NCBI GenBank assembly: GCA_903871935.1
Contig: CAIQIQ010000061.1
Span: 1 to 64,000 of the forward strand
Direction: 5' to 3'
DNA from: an uncultured Phycisphaerales bacterium
GTDB lineage: Bacteria > Planctomycetota > Phycisphaerae > Tepidisphaerales > Tepidisphaeraceae
Length of the DNA stretch: 64,000 nt
Both the position numbers and the translations under genes were made by a program. Of the stretch, positions 16,924-25,851 are shown piece by piece. Below the pieces are notes generated by a model, which worked only from the letters and a program-made list of their open reading frames with translations, made no database searches and had not been told where the DNA came from. Every line of letters starts with the position of its first letter. The stretch's first letter is position 1.

Positions 16924-18996
16924 GTGACGGACCACTACAAGGCTCCGCTGCTGTCGTCTGCATTTCCCAACAATCGCCCTTCCCATGTGTATCTACCGCT
17001 GGATGTCTCTGTGCGTATAAGCCAACCTGATGTACTGAAGCCCCAAAGAAGGCATGACCTCGACGCTCTGCGCGCGTTTGCCATGCTGCTGGGGATCGTC
17101 TTGCATGTCGGTAGTGCCTTCACTCCGACGGGCGCCTTCGGCCGGGGCTCGTCCGCCCCGTGGTTCGGCCACGCCATCGGCCTGATCCATGGCTTCCGCA
17201 TGCAGCTTTTCTTCATGGTCAGCGGCTTCTTCACGATGATGCTCCTGCGCCGCCGGGGCGCCTGGGCTGTCTCCAGGCAGCGCGCCCTGCGGATCGCCCT
17301 GCCCCTGCTACTGGGCATGTTCACGGTCATCCCGGCCGCCAACTGGGCCACGGAATGGGCGAACCAGCGGCAGCAGTCTTCCCAGCCTGCTCCCGCGCCC
17401 ACCCTCGCCGCGGCCGTACAGTCACGCGATGGTAATGCTGTCCAGGCCCTGATCAGCGACCCGGCTCAGATCGATCGCCCCGATCCCCTTCGCGGCGTTA
17501 CCCCCCTCATCTGGGCGGTCCTGAACAACGATCTGCCTACCGCCCGGTTGCTGCTGGACCACGGGGCCCGCATCGTCCGGGCAAGCCGCGGCAACACCCC
17601 CCTGCACTACGCCGCATTGCTCGGCCGGCGCGACATCGCCGAACTGCTCCTCCTGCGCGGCGCCAAGCCCAGCGCCACGAACTCGGCCGGCCAGACGGCC
17701 ATCGCCATGACAGATTACTCATGGAATGACACCCGCTTCGCCGTTTACATCGCCGGTGGCCATTCTGGCGACCACAGCGTTGTCGAAGCCGGCCGCCAGC
17801 AGGTCAAGGAACTCTTTGCCCAGTTTGTGCCCGCACCCGCGCGGGTGGCGCAGGCCGCAAAGCCCGCCCTCCCTGTAACTCGCCCCGTCGCCTTGCCGCA
17901 AACCCGACCCTCCTCCCCCGCCACCCGCCCAGCGCCAAAGATCGCGGCGGCCACTCAGCCCACACGTGCACCTGCAACTGGACCATTGGCGCAGGCCGCA
18001 GGCACTGCCCGGCCGGCGACCCGTCCGGCCACCCGGCCTCAGACTCAGCCCGTCGCTGCCGCCAAGCCCCCTGCACCAGCCACACCCCAAGCCCCCGCCC
18101 GTCCGCCAGCACCCGATCTCGCCCAACGCTACATGACGTTCATGAGTTCCCCCACGTTTCGGATCTGGCTCAACGATGAGCCCGTCCAGATCTTCACCAC
18201 TCCCATCTTTCGCCACCTCTGGTTCCTGTGGTTTCTCTGCTGGCTCACTCCGGGGCTGTTCCTGGCCGTCTGGGCCACCGACGCCCTCTCGCTTCGCATT
18301 CCCCGCTGGCTGGTGACCTCGCCGCTGTGCCTCCTCTGGCTGATCCCGCTGACACTGTTGCCGCAGTGGTTCATGCGGCATCCCGCCTACCTCTTCGGCC
18401 CGGAGACCTCCAGCGGCTGGATTCCCATGCCGCACGTCCTGCTCTTTTATGCGATCTTCTTCGGTTTCGGCGCCATGTATTACGCTTGCGGCGATTTCGC
18501 GTCGGACGGCACAGCCGATCGACCCGCCGCGCCCACCTCACGCTGGCGCGACGTGACCCGCTGGTGGTGGCTCTCGCTTCCGCTGGCCCTGGCCGTGGCC
18601 TATCCCCTCGGCAAAGCATACAGCAGCAGCCGCTCAGCCACTTCCCTCGCCATCACCATCTATGGCTGGCTGATGATCTTCGGCCTAATCGGCCTGTTTC
18701 GCGCCATGCTAAAAACCGAATCTAAAGGCATCCGCTATCTCTCCGATGCTTCCTATTGGCTGTACCTGACCCACATGATGCCGATCCCGATCATGCAATT
18801 TCTGCTGCGCGACTCACCCATGGCCGCCCCCTGGAAGTTCCTGCTCATGTGCCTGGCAATCGCGCTCGGTCTGCTGATCGTGTACGACCTGCTGATCCGA
18901 TACACGTTCATCGGTGCGATGCTCAACGGACGCAAGATGCGCCCAGCCCTGTTCCACCGGCCAGTCGCACCCGCCGAAGCCCAAGCCCAACCTTAG
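16924..18996 (+). CDS. acyltransferase-3 family membrane protein with inserted ankyrin repeats
   Basis: The 690-aa protein combines an OpgC/Acyl_transf_3 membrane acyltransferase with an unusual insert. The family start RHDLDALRAFAMLLGIVLHVG lies at about 43-63, followed by membrane segments to about residue 145. Residues 160-290 then form roughly three to four ankyrin repeats (GVTPLIWAVLNNDLPTARLL, GNTPLHYAALLGRRDIAELL). Residues 300-395 are Pro/Ala/Thr-rich, and from about 428 the membrane segments resume, ending with SDASYWLYLTHM typical of the family. These enzymes move acyl groups onto sugars or glycans at the inner membrane. The substrate is unknown. Start is the GTG at 16924; no strong ribosome binding site is visible. 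Confidence 0.85.
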   Translation: MTDHYKAPLLSSAFPNNRPSHVYLPLDVSVRISQPDVLKPQRRHDLDALRAFAMLLGIVLHVGSAFTPTGAFGRGSSAPWFGHAIGLIHGFRMQLFFMVSGFFTMMLLRRRGAWAVSRQRALRIALPLLLGMFTVIPAANWATEWANQRQQSSQPAPAPTLAAAVQSRDGNAVQALISDPAQIDRPDPLRGVTPLIWAVLNNDLPTARLLLDHGARIVRASRGNTPLHYAALLGRRDIAELLLLRGAKPSATNSAGQTAIAMTDYSWNDTRFAVYIAGGHSGDHSVVEAGRQQVKELFAQFVPAPARVAQAAKPALPVTRPVALPQTRPSSPATRPAPKIAAATQPTRAPATGPLAQAAGTARPATRPATRPQTQPVAAAKPPAPATPQAPARPPAPDLAQRYMTFMSSPTFRIWLNDEPVQIFTTPIFRHLWFLWFLCWLTPGLFLAVWATDALSLRIPRWLVTSPLCLLWLIPLTLLPQWFMRHPAYLFGPETSSGWIPMPHVLLFYAIFFGFGAMYYACGDFASDGTADRPAAPTSRWRDVTRWWWLSLPLALAVAYPLGKAYSSSRSATSLAITIYGWLMIFGLIGLFRAMLKTESKGIRYLSDASYWLYLTHMMPIPIMQFLLRDSPMAAPWKFLLMCLAIALGLLIVYDLLIRYTFIGAMLNGRKMRPALFHRPVAPAEAQAQP

Positions 18997-19418
18997 CCCG
19001 GATGCCTGCGCGTGAAGATGTTTGAGGGTTTGGAGTGCGGCAACTTGTCACCGCTTTGATGCGAGGGACTTGTCCCGAACTCACCCCGCGGCAAGTCTCG
19101 GTGCGAGCAAGCGGGAACAAGTTCCCTACCTCCGTGACTACCCCAATCCTCCCTCTTGCCCCCCAAGTCAGGACACAGCTCCCGGCCAGTTCCGGCCCAT
19201 GGTAGTCCCGGCGGAAGATAGCCTATCTTTGCTCTTGTTCATGCAAGGGCCGGTGTTACATTGTCTTCATTGAGCCCAGGGACGTTCCTCGGGCAAGAGT
19301 GGACCCGCGAAATAGGCGTCGATGGGTATCCGCGGCCGCGAAGACAGGCTATCTGAGGGCCGAGCCGGGTTCCGACCCGGCCCCCGCTTGCCGACAAGGG
19401 GCCGAGGAAGGGGAAGTG
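18997..19418. other. 420-bp gap with decayed REP-like hairpins and a weak promoter
   Basis: No gene is seen. On the minus strand GTAG + GGAAC-TT-GTTCC lies at 19129-19114. Related hairpin GGGACTTGTCCC lies at 19065-19076, and GCGGCAACTTGTCACCGC at 19037-19054, suggesting a degenerate REP cluster. TTGTTC (19235-19240) and TACATT (19257-19262), 16 nt apart, could be a weak promoter for the small gene that follows. Confidence 0.45.
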
Positions 19419-19658
19419 ATGGGTCCTCTGTACTCGTTGGAGTTTGTACTCCTGATTGTGAGTGTGGTGTTTTATTACAAAGCCGCCGCACTGGATGATG
19501 CACCACAGTGGTTGTGGATGGGACTGAGCGCTGGAGTTTACTTTTTTACCTGGCGCGGACTGGGATGGACGTGGTTGGGGTGTCTATTAGGACAGGGAAT
19601 GTTGTTTGTAGGAATCGCGCTGTTTCGCGTGTTGCGTGAACGGTGGAGTGGTAAGTGA
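19419..19658 (+). CDS. small two-to-three-helix membrane protein
   Basis: The 79-aa protein is not recognised. It is almost wholly hydrophobic, with helices at about 5-20 (SLEFVLLIVSVVFYYKA), 27-42 and 50-70, and ends in basic residues (FRVLRERWSGK), suggesting a cytosolic C-terminus. The ATG at 19419 follows a good GAGGAAGGGG ribosome binding site. Its TGA stop is 98 nt before the next gene on the strand. Its role is unknown. Confidence 0.65.
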   Translation: MGPLYSLEFVLLIVSVVFYYKAAALDDAPQWLWMGLSAGVYFFTWRGLGWTWLGCLLGQGMLFVGIALFRVLRERWSGK

Positions 19659-19756
19659 ATCCTGAGGCTGGCGTTCTCAATATGGGATGCACGCTCGCAC
19701 CGGCAGCCCCTGCGGAATCAGAATTCCTTTCAATTTTCGGCGAAATAGGAGAACGT

Positions 19757-21118
19757 ATGGGCGGTTGGCTCTCAGCATATGCTCTGTTGCAGGATGAGTT
19801 CATTCAGCGCACCCTGGAAGGCTGCCGGATTCCCGCAACGCTTCGGCGTCGCTTCGCGGAGCTTCACCCCATCCAAGATGCCTGGAACGACCTGCGCGTC
19901 AATCCAATCTATGACGACCTGATGGCCCTGCCGGATGACCCGGAATTGGCCCGGCGTGAACCCAACGACTTGAGCGAGATCCGCGCCCTCCGCCCGGCCG
20001 GCGTGCGCGACCTGAAGTGGCGGCCGGCGGCCGATGAATTGATGGATCGCCTCTGGGGCGCCTGGACCGCCCGCTGTGTGGGCTGCGCGCTCGGCAAGCC
20101 GGTGGAGGTCGGCTGGATGCCCCGGCCGACGATCAAGAAATATCTCCAGAACCGCGGCGAGTGGCCGCTGCGGGACTACTTCTCCGGCAGAGACGTGGGC
20201 GATGGCCTGCGGATCGAGAGCGATCTCTCCCAGCGCGAGAACACTGCCTTTATGCAGGGCGATGACGACATCACTTACTCACTGGTGGGCTTGAACGTTC
20301 TGGAAAAGCACGGGCCGGACTTCTCCTGGGCCGATGTCGCCGAGTCGTGGATGCGGCACATTCCCTTCTGGTTCATCTGCGGGGCAGAGGCGATGGCGTT
20401 CCTCAATCTGCTCAATCACTCGTGTCGGCAGGAGCGCGGCAGCGCAACCCCCGCCTTCACGCGTCGCTACCGCAATCCCTATCGCGAGTACATCGGCGCC
20501 CAGATCCGCTCGGATGGCTGGGCGTGGGCCTGCGCTGGCAAGCCGGAACTGGCCGCGGAGTTTGCCTACCGCGATGCCTGCTGGACGCACGAGCGGAACG
20601 GGATCTATGGCGAGATGTTCATGGCCGCAATCCAGGCGGCCGCGTTTGTCGAACACGATCCCGCCCGCCTCGTGGACATCGGCCTGTCCGAGATCCCGCG
20701 CGAGTGCCGGCTGGCCCAGAGCGTCCGCCAATGCCTGGCGTGGATCAAGCAGTGCCCTGACTTCGAGGCCTGCATGGACAAGGTCGATGAGGTCTGGGCC
20801 GGGAACCAGACGACGATTCCCAACGCCCTGGCCTGTGTGCTCAGCCTGTTCTATGGAGAGATGGATACGGTGGTGTCGCCGGCAATCGTGGTGATGTGCG
20901 GGCTGGACCCTGACAGCAACGGCGCAACCGTCGGGTCGATCGTCGGCGCGGCCTCCGGCAGAAAACGCATGAAACCCGATCTGGCCGACCGCCTGCACGA
21001 CACGATCAGGAATGACATGATGGCCTGGCCGGAGGTCACCATGAAAGAGCTGGCAGCGCGCACGGCCGTCGTCTGGCACAAGGTGGACGAATACGCAAGG
21101 GACAGATCCGGACGGTGA
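19757..21118 (+). CDS. ADP-ribosylglycohydrolase-family protein
   Basis: The 453-aa product has the ARH/DraG dinuclear-metal fold signatures. GAWTARCVGCALGKPVE resembles the glycine-rich family start, GDDDITYSLVGL is the first acidic metal site, and DPDSNGATVGSIVGA near the C-terminus is the second. Members remove ADP-ribose from proteins or cleave related metabolites; family members in sugar and nucleoside contexts are common, so the substrate here is open. I chose the ATG at 19757 because AGGAGAACGT precedes it; a GTG at 19655 would overlap the upstream stop but has no ribosome binding site. Confidence 0.82.
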   Translation: MGGWLSAYALLQDEFIQRTLEGCRIPATLRRRFAELHPIQDAWNDLRVNPIYDDLMALPDDPELARREPNDLSEIRALRPAGVRDLKWRPAADELMDRLWGAWTARCVGCALGKPVEVGWMPRPTIKKYLQNRGEWPLRDYFSGRDVGDGLRIESDLSQRENTAFMQGDDDITYSLVGLNVLEKHGPDFSWADVAESWMRHIPFWFICGAEAMAFLNLLNHSCRQERGSATPAFTRRYRNPYREYIGAQIRSDGWAWACAGKPELAAEFAYRDACWTHERNGIYGEMFMAAIQAAAFVEHDPARLVDIGLSEIPRECRLAQSVRQCLAWIKQCPDFEACMDKVDEVWAGNQTTIPNALACVLSLFYGEMDTVVSPAIVVMCGLDPDSNGATVGSIVGAASGRKRMKPDLADRLHDTIRNDMMAWPEVTMKELAARTAVVWHKVDEYARDRSGR

Positions 21119-21293
21119 TCGCCACGCGGATTCTTTTTCCGGATCGGCGAGTTCGTCAGGGGCCATGGACACCCTGGCACCGTCGCGACAGAGAAGGCGA
21201 ACATCGTTACGATACGCACTTCCATCGCGATCCGCGGCCGTCGTCGATACGCGACGCCCAAGTTGCCAAAGCGGTTGCGAAAGCGGAGACCAT

Positions 21294-22037
21294 ATGAGCC
21301 AGACATTCGATAAGACCTCTCTGCCCGAGGCCCTTTTCCAGGACAACAATTTGGCCAAGGCTCGATTTAGGCGCGGATGGCTCAAAGAGGCGACCTTCTC
21401 ATCCAGCAATCTCGCCGGCGTGGCGATTCGCCGCTGCGCCATCGGCGGAATGACGATCGACGGCATACGGATCGATCTGTTACTCGAAGCGGAAAAAGAT
21501 CGACGGGACAACAGGCGTGTGCGTTTACGGATTGCCGACCCCTATGACGTGACCGAAGTCCGCCGAGCCGTCAGCGAGTTGGGGATTGTGCGTCAGAAGT
21601 TCTGCGATCGTCTTCGCTCAGCGCCGCCTGAACATCTCGTTGCACTGACCGGCGACTGGCAGTGGTCTGCTCTGGAGCACCTGCGGCATCTGCTGTTTGC
21701 CGAGGAGCTTTATACCGACCGGTGGATCCAGCGCAATACTGAGCCGTTCAGCCCTTTCGGACTGTTGCCCGACTGGCTGGAGGGCAAACCGGGATACGAG
21801 ATCGTGGGTACAGAGCCGATCCATGACCTCGATGCCGTCCTAGCCGCCTGGGAACGCGTCCATCAGCGCACGCGGCAGGTGCTCGACACGCTCTCGCAGA
21901 GTGTTCTGCGGACAAGCGTTAAGGATCTGTCCTTCGGCCAGAGCGACGTCGCTGCGGTGTTTGGCACATTGACCGGGCACGACCTATACCACATTAGTCT
22001 CGCCGAGTGGGTGCTGTCGGAAGTAGGTGCTCGATAG
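21294..22037 (+). CDS. DinB-like protein with pentapeptide-like N-terminus
   Basis: The 247-aa protein has two parts. Residues 1-65 resemble pentapeptide-like repeats (ALFQDNNLAKARFRRGWL, ATFSSSNLAGVAIRRC). Residues 85-245 match the DinB_2/DUF664 four-helix metal-binding fold, with WSALEHLRHLLFAEELYTDRW and a late LTGHDLYHISLAEW that could supply metal-ligand histidines. DinB-fold proteins include thiol-dependent transferases and many without known function. The ATG at 21294 has GGAG upstream. It follows the ADP-ribosylglycohydrolase gene by 175 nt and may be a separate unit. Confidence 0.78.
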   Translation: MSQTFDKTSLPEALFQDNNLAKARFRRGWLKEATFSSSNLAGVAIRRCAIGGMTIDGIRIDLLLEAEKDRRDNRRVRLRIADPYDVTEVRRAVSELGIVRQKFCDRLRSAPPEHLVALTGDWQWSALEHLRHLLFAEELYTDRWIQRNTEPFSPFGLLPDWLEGKPGYEIVGTEPIHDLDAVLAAWERVHQRTRQVLDTLSQSVLRTSVKDLSFGQSDVAAVFGTLTGHDLYHISLAEWVLSEVGAR

Positions 22038-22194
22038 CGTGAACCGCTGTTAATGTGAAGATGTCACCTGTACCTTTTTCGGGGACGAACAACATGGGTC
22101 AAGGCATGTTCTTCCTGCATCCCCTGGCCATAGGAGCGTGGTGCTACAAGCCTGTCGTGCTTATCTCCTCGTTGGTCGTTGTCACTTTGGCAGG

Positions 22195-23277
22195 CTATGG
22201 GCTGGTAGTTGCCGCCGGCTTCTTCATCGGATTGACGACCGCCTGTGAGGGGATCTGCGGCAAGTCCGCCGGGGCCACGTCGTGGACCTTCAGATCCGCG
22301 TCGATCACGTGGTAATTGGCCGAATCTTTGGGGTGATACCAGAAGATCGGAACTCCGGCCTTGCCCGCGGGGACGTTCATGCCGGCGTAGTGCCAGTCCT
22401 TACCGTTCTTGGGGTCGGATGCGAATTTGAAGCCACGGTGGATGACGAGACCAGCCTGCATGTGACGCTCCAGTAGCTGTTTGCGTTGCGGTGAATCAGG
22501 GTCAAAGCCTTCCTTCTCGGATAGCGCGCTCAACGATTTGAGGAGAGCTTTTGTGAGCGCTTCCCTATCGAAAGAATCGGGGTATACCCCGCCGTTGATA
22601 TCGGCCAGGTTTTTCAGTGCGTTGAGGAAGTCTTCCTCCTTCTCCGGGCTCGCGTCCATGTGCCGAGTTATCAGCTCGTAATCAGCGGGTGGCGTAAGGC
22701 TGAACATCGACTCATCGAGCGGCGGGTTCCATTGGAAATCCGTGTCGGTACTGCTCGGGGAGTCGATCTCTACGGGCAGGCGCGTCTCCATATCTGCCCA
22801 GATGGTCTGGTCGCCGGTCGAGGTGGTTACTTTGAAGCCCTTAGTCTTCCTGCCGCCGATGACTTTCTCGCCGACGGGCGTGCCATCCTTGTCATGGATA
22901 TTCGCGTATTCCGCCAGAAGAGTCGGCACCTCCCTGTCTGCCGGCAGGTTGTCCAACTCCATCAACTCCGCCCGTTTGTCTTTGGGGTGGAGGGTGAGCG
23001 ATCTGCCAGTTCGAGGATCGCTGATGGAGATCGAGTCGACAACATTGCCCAGCCGAAGAGTCATCCGCGAACGCCCCGACGAGTCAATGATGTTTTCGAA
23101 CGTTACGGTCTGCGCGGACGGACCCGGTTGCGTCATTGTGCTCTTGAACTGCACGGAGTGGAGTTCGCCAACCTCCTTGGGCGCATCGGCAAGAGCGATC
23201 GAAGAACCTGCGATCCATACGAACCAGAACACGATTGCTGCTGATAGAACGCCCGTGCATGGAAGGAGGCTTTTCAT
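22195..23277 (-). CDS. secreted protein with LolA-like N-terminal region
   Basis: The 360-aa protein starts with a signal peptide (SAAIVFWFVWIAGSSIALADA). Residues 35-205 read like the LolA/LppX beta-fold: FENIIDSSGRSRMTLRLGN, GGRKTKGFKVTTSTGDQTIWAD, LPVEIDSPSS and DESMFSLTPPADYEL. The C-terminal half is helical and then contains GLVIHRGFKFASDPKNGKDWHYAG, a stretch also met in small planctomycete secreted proteins. The function is unknown; periplasmic lipid or surface handling is only a guess from the fold. It is divergent from the DUF6785 gene. Confidence 0.72.
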   Translation of the reverse strand: MKSLLPCTGVLSAAIVFWFVWIAGSSIALADAPKEVGELHSVQFKSTMTQPGPSAQTVTFENIIDSSGRSRMTLRLGNVVDSISISDPRTGRSLTLHPKDKRAELMELDNLPADREVPTLLAEYANIHDKDGTPVGEKVIGGRKTKGFKVTTSTGDQTIWADMETRLPVEIDSPSSTDTDFQWNPPLDESMFSLTPPADYELITRHMDASPEKEEDFLNALKNLADINGGVYPDSFDREALTKALLKSLSALSEKEGFDPDSPQRKQLLERHMQAGLVIHRGFKFASDPKNGKDWHYAGMNVPAGKAGVPIFWYHPKDSANYHVIDADLKVHDVAPADLPQIPSQAVVNPMKKPAATTSP

Positions 23278-23481
23278 GATGTTGTGATTATCCTGAGAAA
23301 AGTACGGTGCGACAAGGTCTCATGGCCGATTGTGTGCGGGCACCGCCAGCGGAAGACCACGCAAGATTGGGCGGCGTGGCGGCAGTGGGAGGCAGGATGC
23401 GGCATATGTGCCTCTTGAGCTTTTTCGTGGCCGATCTTAGCTCTGTTGCCTTCGTTTGCTGCGCGAATGACGGTTTGAGCT

Positions 23482-23504
23482 GCCACGCGGGACGCGTGGG
23501 CTAC
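23482..23504 (-). repeat. GTAG-headed REP-like hairpin
   Basis: On the minus strand GTAG is followed by CCCACGCG-TCC-CGCGTGGC, a 7-bp stem with a 3-nt loop. It lies in the divergent gap before the DUF6785 gene. Confidence 0.6.
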
Positions 23505-23574
23505 TTTGGGCGCCGGCCGCCTGTGGCGGCACGCTATTGATCCAGTACTGAAACTGGCGAGGATAGGCAACCAC

Positions 23575-25641
23575 ATGCCAAGCGGCACAAGACACGCTCC
23601 TGACACCCTGTCTCTGGACGCCGGCGCAAGCCGGCCTGCGGTGACATTTCGCGCGGTACTGGTTGGCCTTGCGGGCGTGTGCCTGATCGCTGCGGTGGGG
23701 CCGTACAACGACCTGCTGCTGGAAAACACCTTCCTGATCGGAGGGAACATGCCGCTGGGCATGCTGGTGCTGATGCTGCTATTGCTGGTATTCGTTAATG
23801 GTCCGCTGTCGCGGTGGGCGCCTCGCTATGCGTTTAGTGGCGGCGAACTGAGCGTCATCCTGGGCATGATGCTGGTGAGTTGTGCCGTGCCGCTGGTGGG
23901 GTTTACCAGCTACATCATTGGTATGCTGGAGGGGATCAAGCACAACGCCGGGTCGCAGTTTGAGGTGGCGACACTGCTCTCGAAGTTGCACCTCCCGGAA
24001 TGGGTCTTCCCCGCCGTGCATGGGCAGACACCGGCGCAGCAGGCGTCGGACCCCGTGATCCGAGATCTTGTTGGGCGGATCCCGCCGGACAGTGCCTATG
24101 GCATCCCGTGGTCGGCATGGCTCTGGCCGCTGGTAAGCTGGACCATCTGGGCCCTGGCGATGTGGGGGGCCTGCATGTGTGTGAGTCTGATCGTCCGGCG
24201 GCAGTGGTTCGAGAACGAGCGACTGATGTTCCCCATTGCCATGGTGTACAACTCGCTGCTGGAAGCGCCCAAGCCGAAGCGCTGGTTCAATGATTTGCTG
24301 AGCAACAAGGTCTTCTGGTTGGGAGTGGCGTTCGTGGTAGCCTTGCGGGGGTGGAACGGCCTGGCAACGTACTTTCCCAAGTACTGGCCCGAGATCCCGT
24401 TGAACTTCAACGTCAGCGGCCTCATGAGGAATCCGCCGTATCTCTATATCGATTGGTGGGTAAAAGTTTCACATGTCTATTTTGCCGTTATCGGGATCAG
24501 TTTTTTCCTGCAGACGCGCATCGCCTTCAGCATCTGGTTCTTCTACATGCTCTATAACGTGGCCTTGATGGTGGCGGGCAGCTATCAGATGGACATCAAA
24601 GAATCGATGATAACCGACCAGTTGTGCGGATCCGCGGTGATGTGGGGTCTGCTGATACTTTGGGTGGGAAGAAACCATTACCTGATGGTGCTGCGGCAGA
24701 TGTTCAGGGGGGCGGCCAGCGATGAACCTCGTGAGCAGTACCTGCCCTATCGACTGGCGGGTTGGGGACTGATGTTTTGTCTGGTGCTCATGGTCGGATG
24801 GCTTTACGCGGCCGGGACAACTTTTATTGGCGCCCTGGCCGTGGTCGTGATGTTGATGGGGTTGCTGGTGCTGGTCACCCGCATAGCTGCCGAGACGGGA
24901 CTATACTATGACCAGATCAACGTTCCGCTGTACCGCATCTGGACCTATGCACTGCCGGCCAGGACGACGGGCGAGTCATTCTTCTGGAGCAGCTTCATGG
25001 GGGCGGCCTTCGCGCATGACACCAGGGAATGTGCCCCGGTCTACATGACCCATGCCCTGAAGACGGCCGACACCGCTGGCATCGCGACCGGATCGCGCCG
25101 CTTCGAGGGGCCGACTTTTGTGGTATTGCTCATGCTGTCGATGGTCGTTGCGCTGCTCGTTAGCGCCGTCAGCACGCTGCAGATGGATTACCATTACGCG
25201 ACAGCTCTGAGCTCCGAAACCGTGATCAATCCCTATGCCGTGCAGGACATGGCCGGCCCAATGGTGTTGTCGCCAACCCGGCAGTACATGTCCGGCATAA
25301 CCAGCGGAAGCGGTTGGATGGGAAACTTTGCCTTCGGCGCGGCAATCACGGCGATCCTTGGGGTGCTGCGTTTGCGTTTGGAGGCATGGCCGCTGCATCC
25401 GATAGGGTTTCTCCTGTCGTATACCGCGCCGGTGACGCACATGTGGTTCAATATTTTCCTGGGCTGGTTGATCAAGGCACTGGTGGTCAGGTTTGGCGGC
25501 GCGACGCTGTTGCGCCGGTCTCAGCCGCTGTTCATTGGTTTGATCATCGGCGAAGCCGTCGCCGCGGCCATATTCCTGAGCACTGCCCTGGTCCTGGCAG
25601 GCTTGGGAGAACCGTACAAGAGGATCTATTTCACCCCGTAA
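23575..25641 (+). CDS. DUF6785/DUF6784-type polytopic membrane protein
   Basis: The 688-aa protein has about 14 hydrophobic segments and belongs, by recollection, to a large family common in planctomycetes and verrucomicrobia and annotated DUF6785, distantly like OPT transporters. Landmarks are VGPYNDLLLENTFLIGGNMPLGM (N-terminus), QWFENERLMFPIAMVYNSLL in the middle and RIAAETGLYYDQINVPLYRIW. No catalytic motif is seen; transport is the likeliest role but the substrate is unknown. The ATG at 23575 follows weak GCGAGGATAGG. It lies upstream of the second UroD-like gene. Confidence 0.78.
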   Translation: MPSGTRHAPDTLSLDAGASRPAVTFRAVLVGLAGVCLIAAVGPYNDLLLENTFLIGGNMPLGMLVLMLLLLVFVNGPLSRWAPRYAFSGGELSVILGMMLVSCAVPLVGFTSYIIGMLEGIKHNAGSQFEVATLLSKLHLPEWVFPAVHGQTPAQQASDPVIRDLVGRIPPDSAYGIPWSAWLWPLVSWTIWALAMWGACMCVSLIVRRQWFENERLMFPIAMVYNSLLEAPKPKRWFNDLLSNKVFWLGVAFVVALRGWNGLATYFPKYWPEIPLNFNVSGLMRNPPYLYIDWWVKVSHVYFAVIGISFFLQTRIAFSIWFFYMLYNVALMVAGSYQMDIKESMITDQLCGSAVMWGLLILWVGRNHYLMVLRQMFRGAASDEPREQYLPYRLAGWGLMFCLVLMVGWLYAAGTTFIGALAVVVMLMGLLVLVTRIAAETGLYYDQINVPLYRIWTYALPARTTGESFFWSSFMGAAFAHDTRECAPVYMTHALKTADTAGIATGSRRFEGPTFVVLLMLSMVVALLVSAVSTLQMDYHYATALSSETVINPYAVQDMAGPMVLSPTRQYMSGITSGSGWMGNFAFGAAITAILGVLRLRLEAWPLHPIGFLLSYTAPVTHMWFNIFLGWLIKALVVRFGGATLLRRSQPLFIGLIIGEAVAAAIFLSTALVLAGLGEPYKRIYFTP

Positions 25642-25851
25642 CTCTGCTTTCTGCAGCCGCGGAGGATTCTCGTTGCATTGCCTCAAATAGAAGTTACTTA
25701 TCCTGGAACTTTGATCCCCCGCCAAACCACTAACCCATGCCCTCACCACACTTTACGGCGTAAAAAGATAATCGCGCACTCCTGCGAATCTTCTCCATTC
25801 TGCACTCGACTGCCTTCCCATTTTGCATTTTGCCTTGAGGCATGCTGTGAT

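Noticed and set aside
20279..21511. Long minus-strand open frame opposite the ADP-ribosylglycohydrolase-like gene
   Set aside because: No recognisable motifs; the plus strand has a family match and a good ribosome binding site.
22055..22315. Small plus-strand open frame with a hydrophobic stretch
   Set aside because: More than half overlaps the 3' end of the LolA-like gene on the other strand, it has no ribosome binding site and it is probably repeat-derived.
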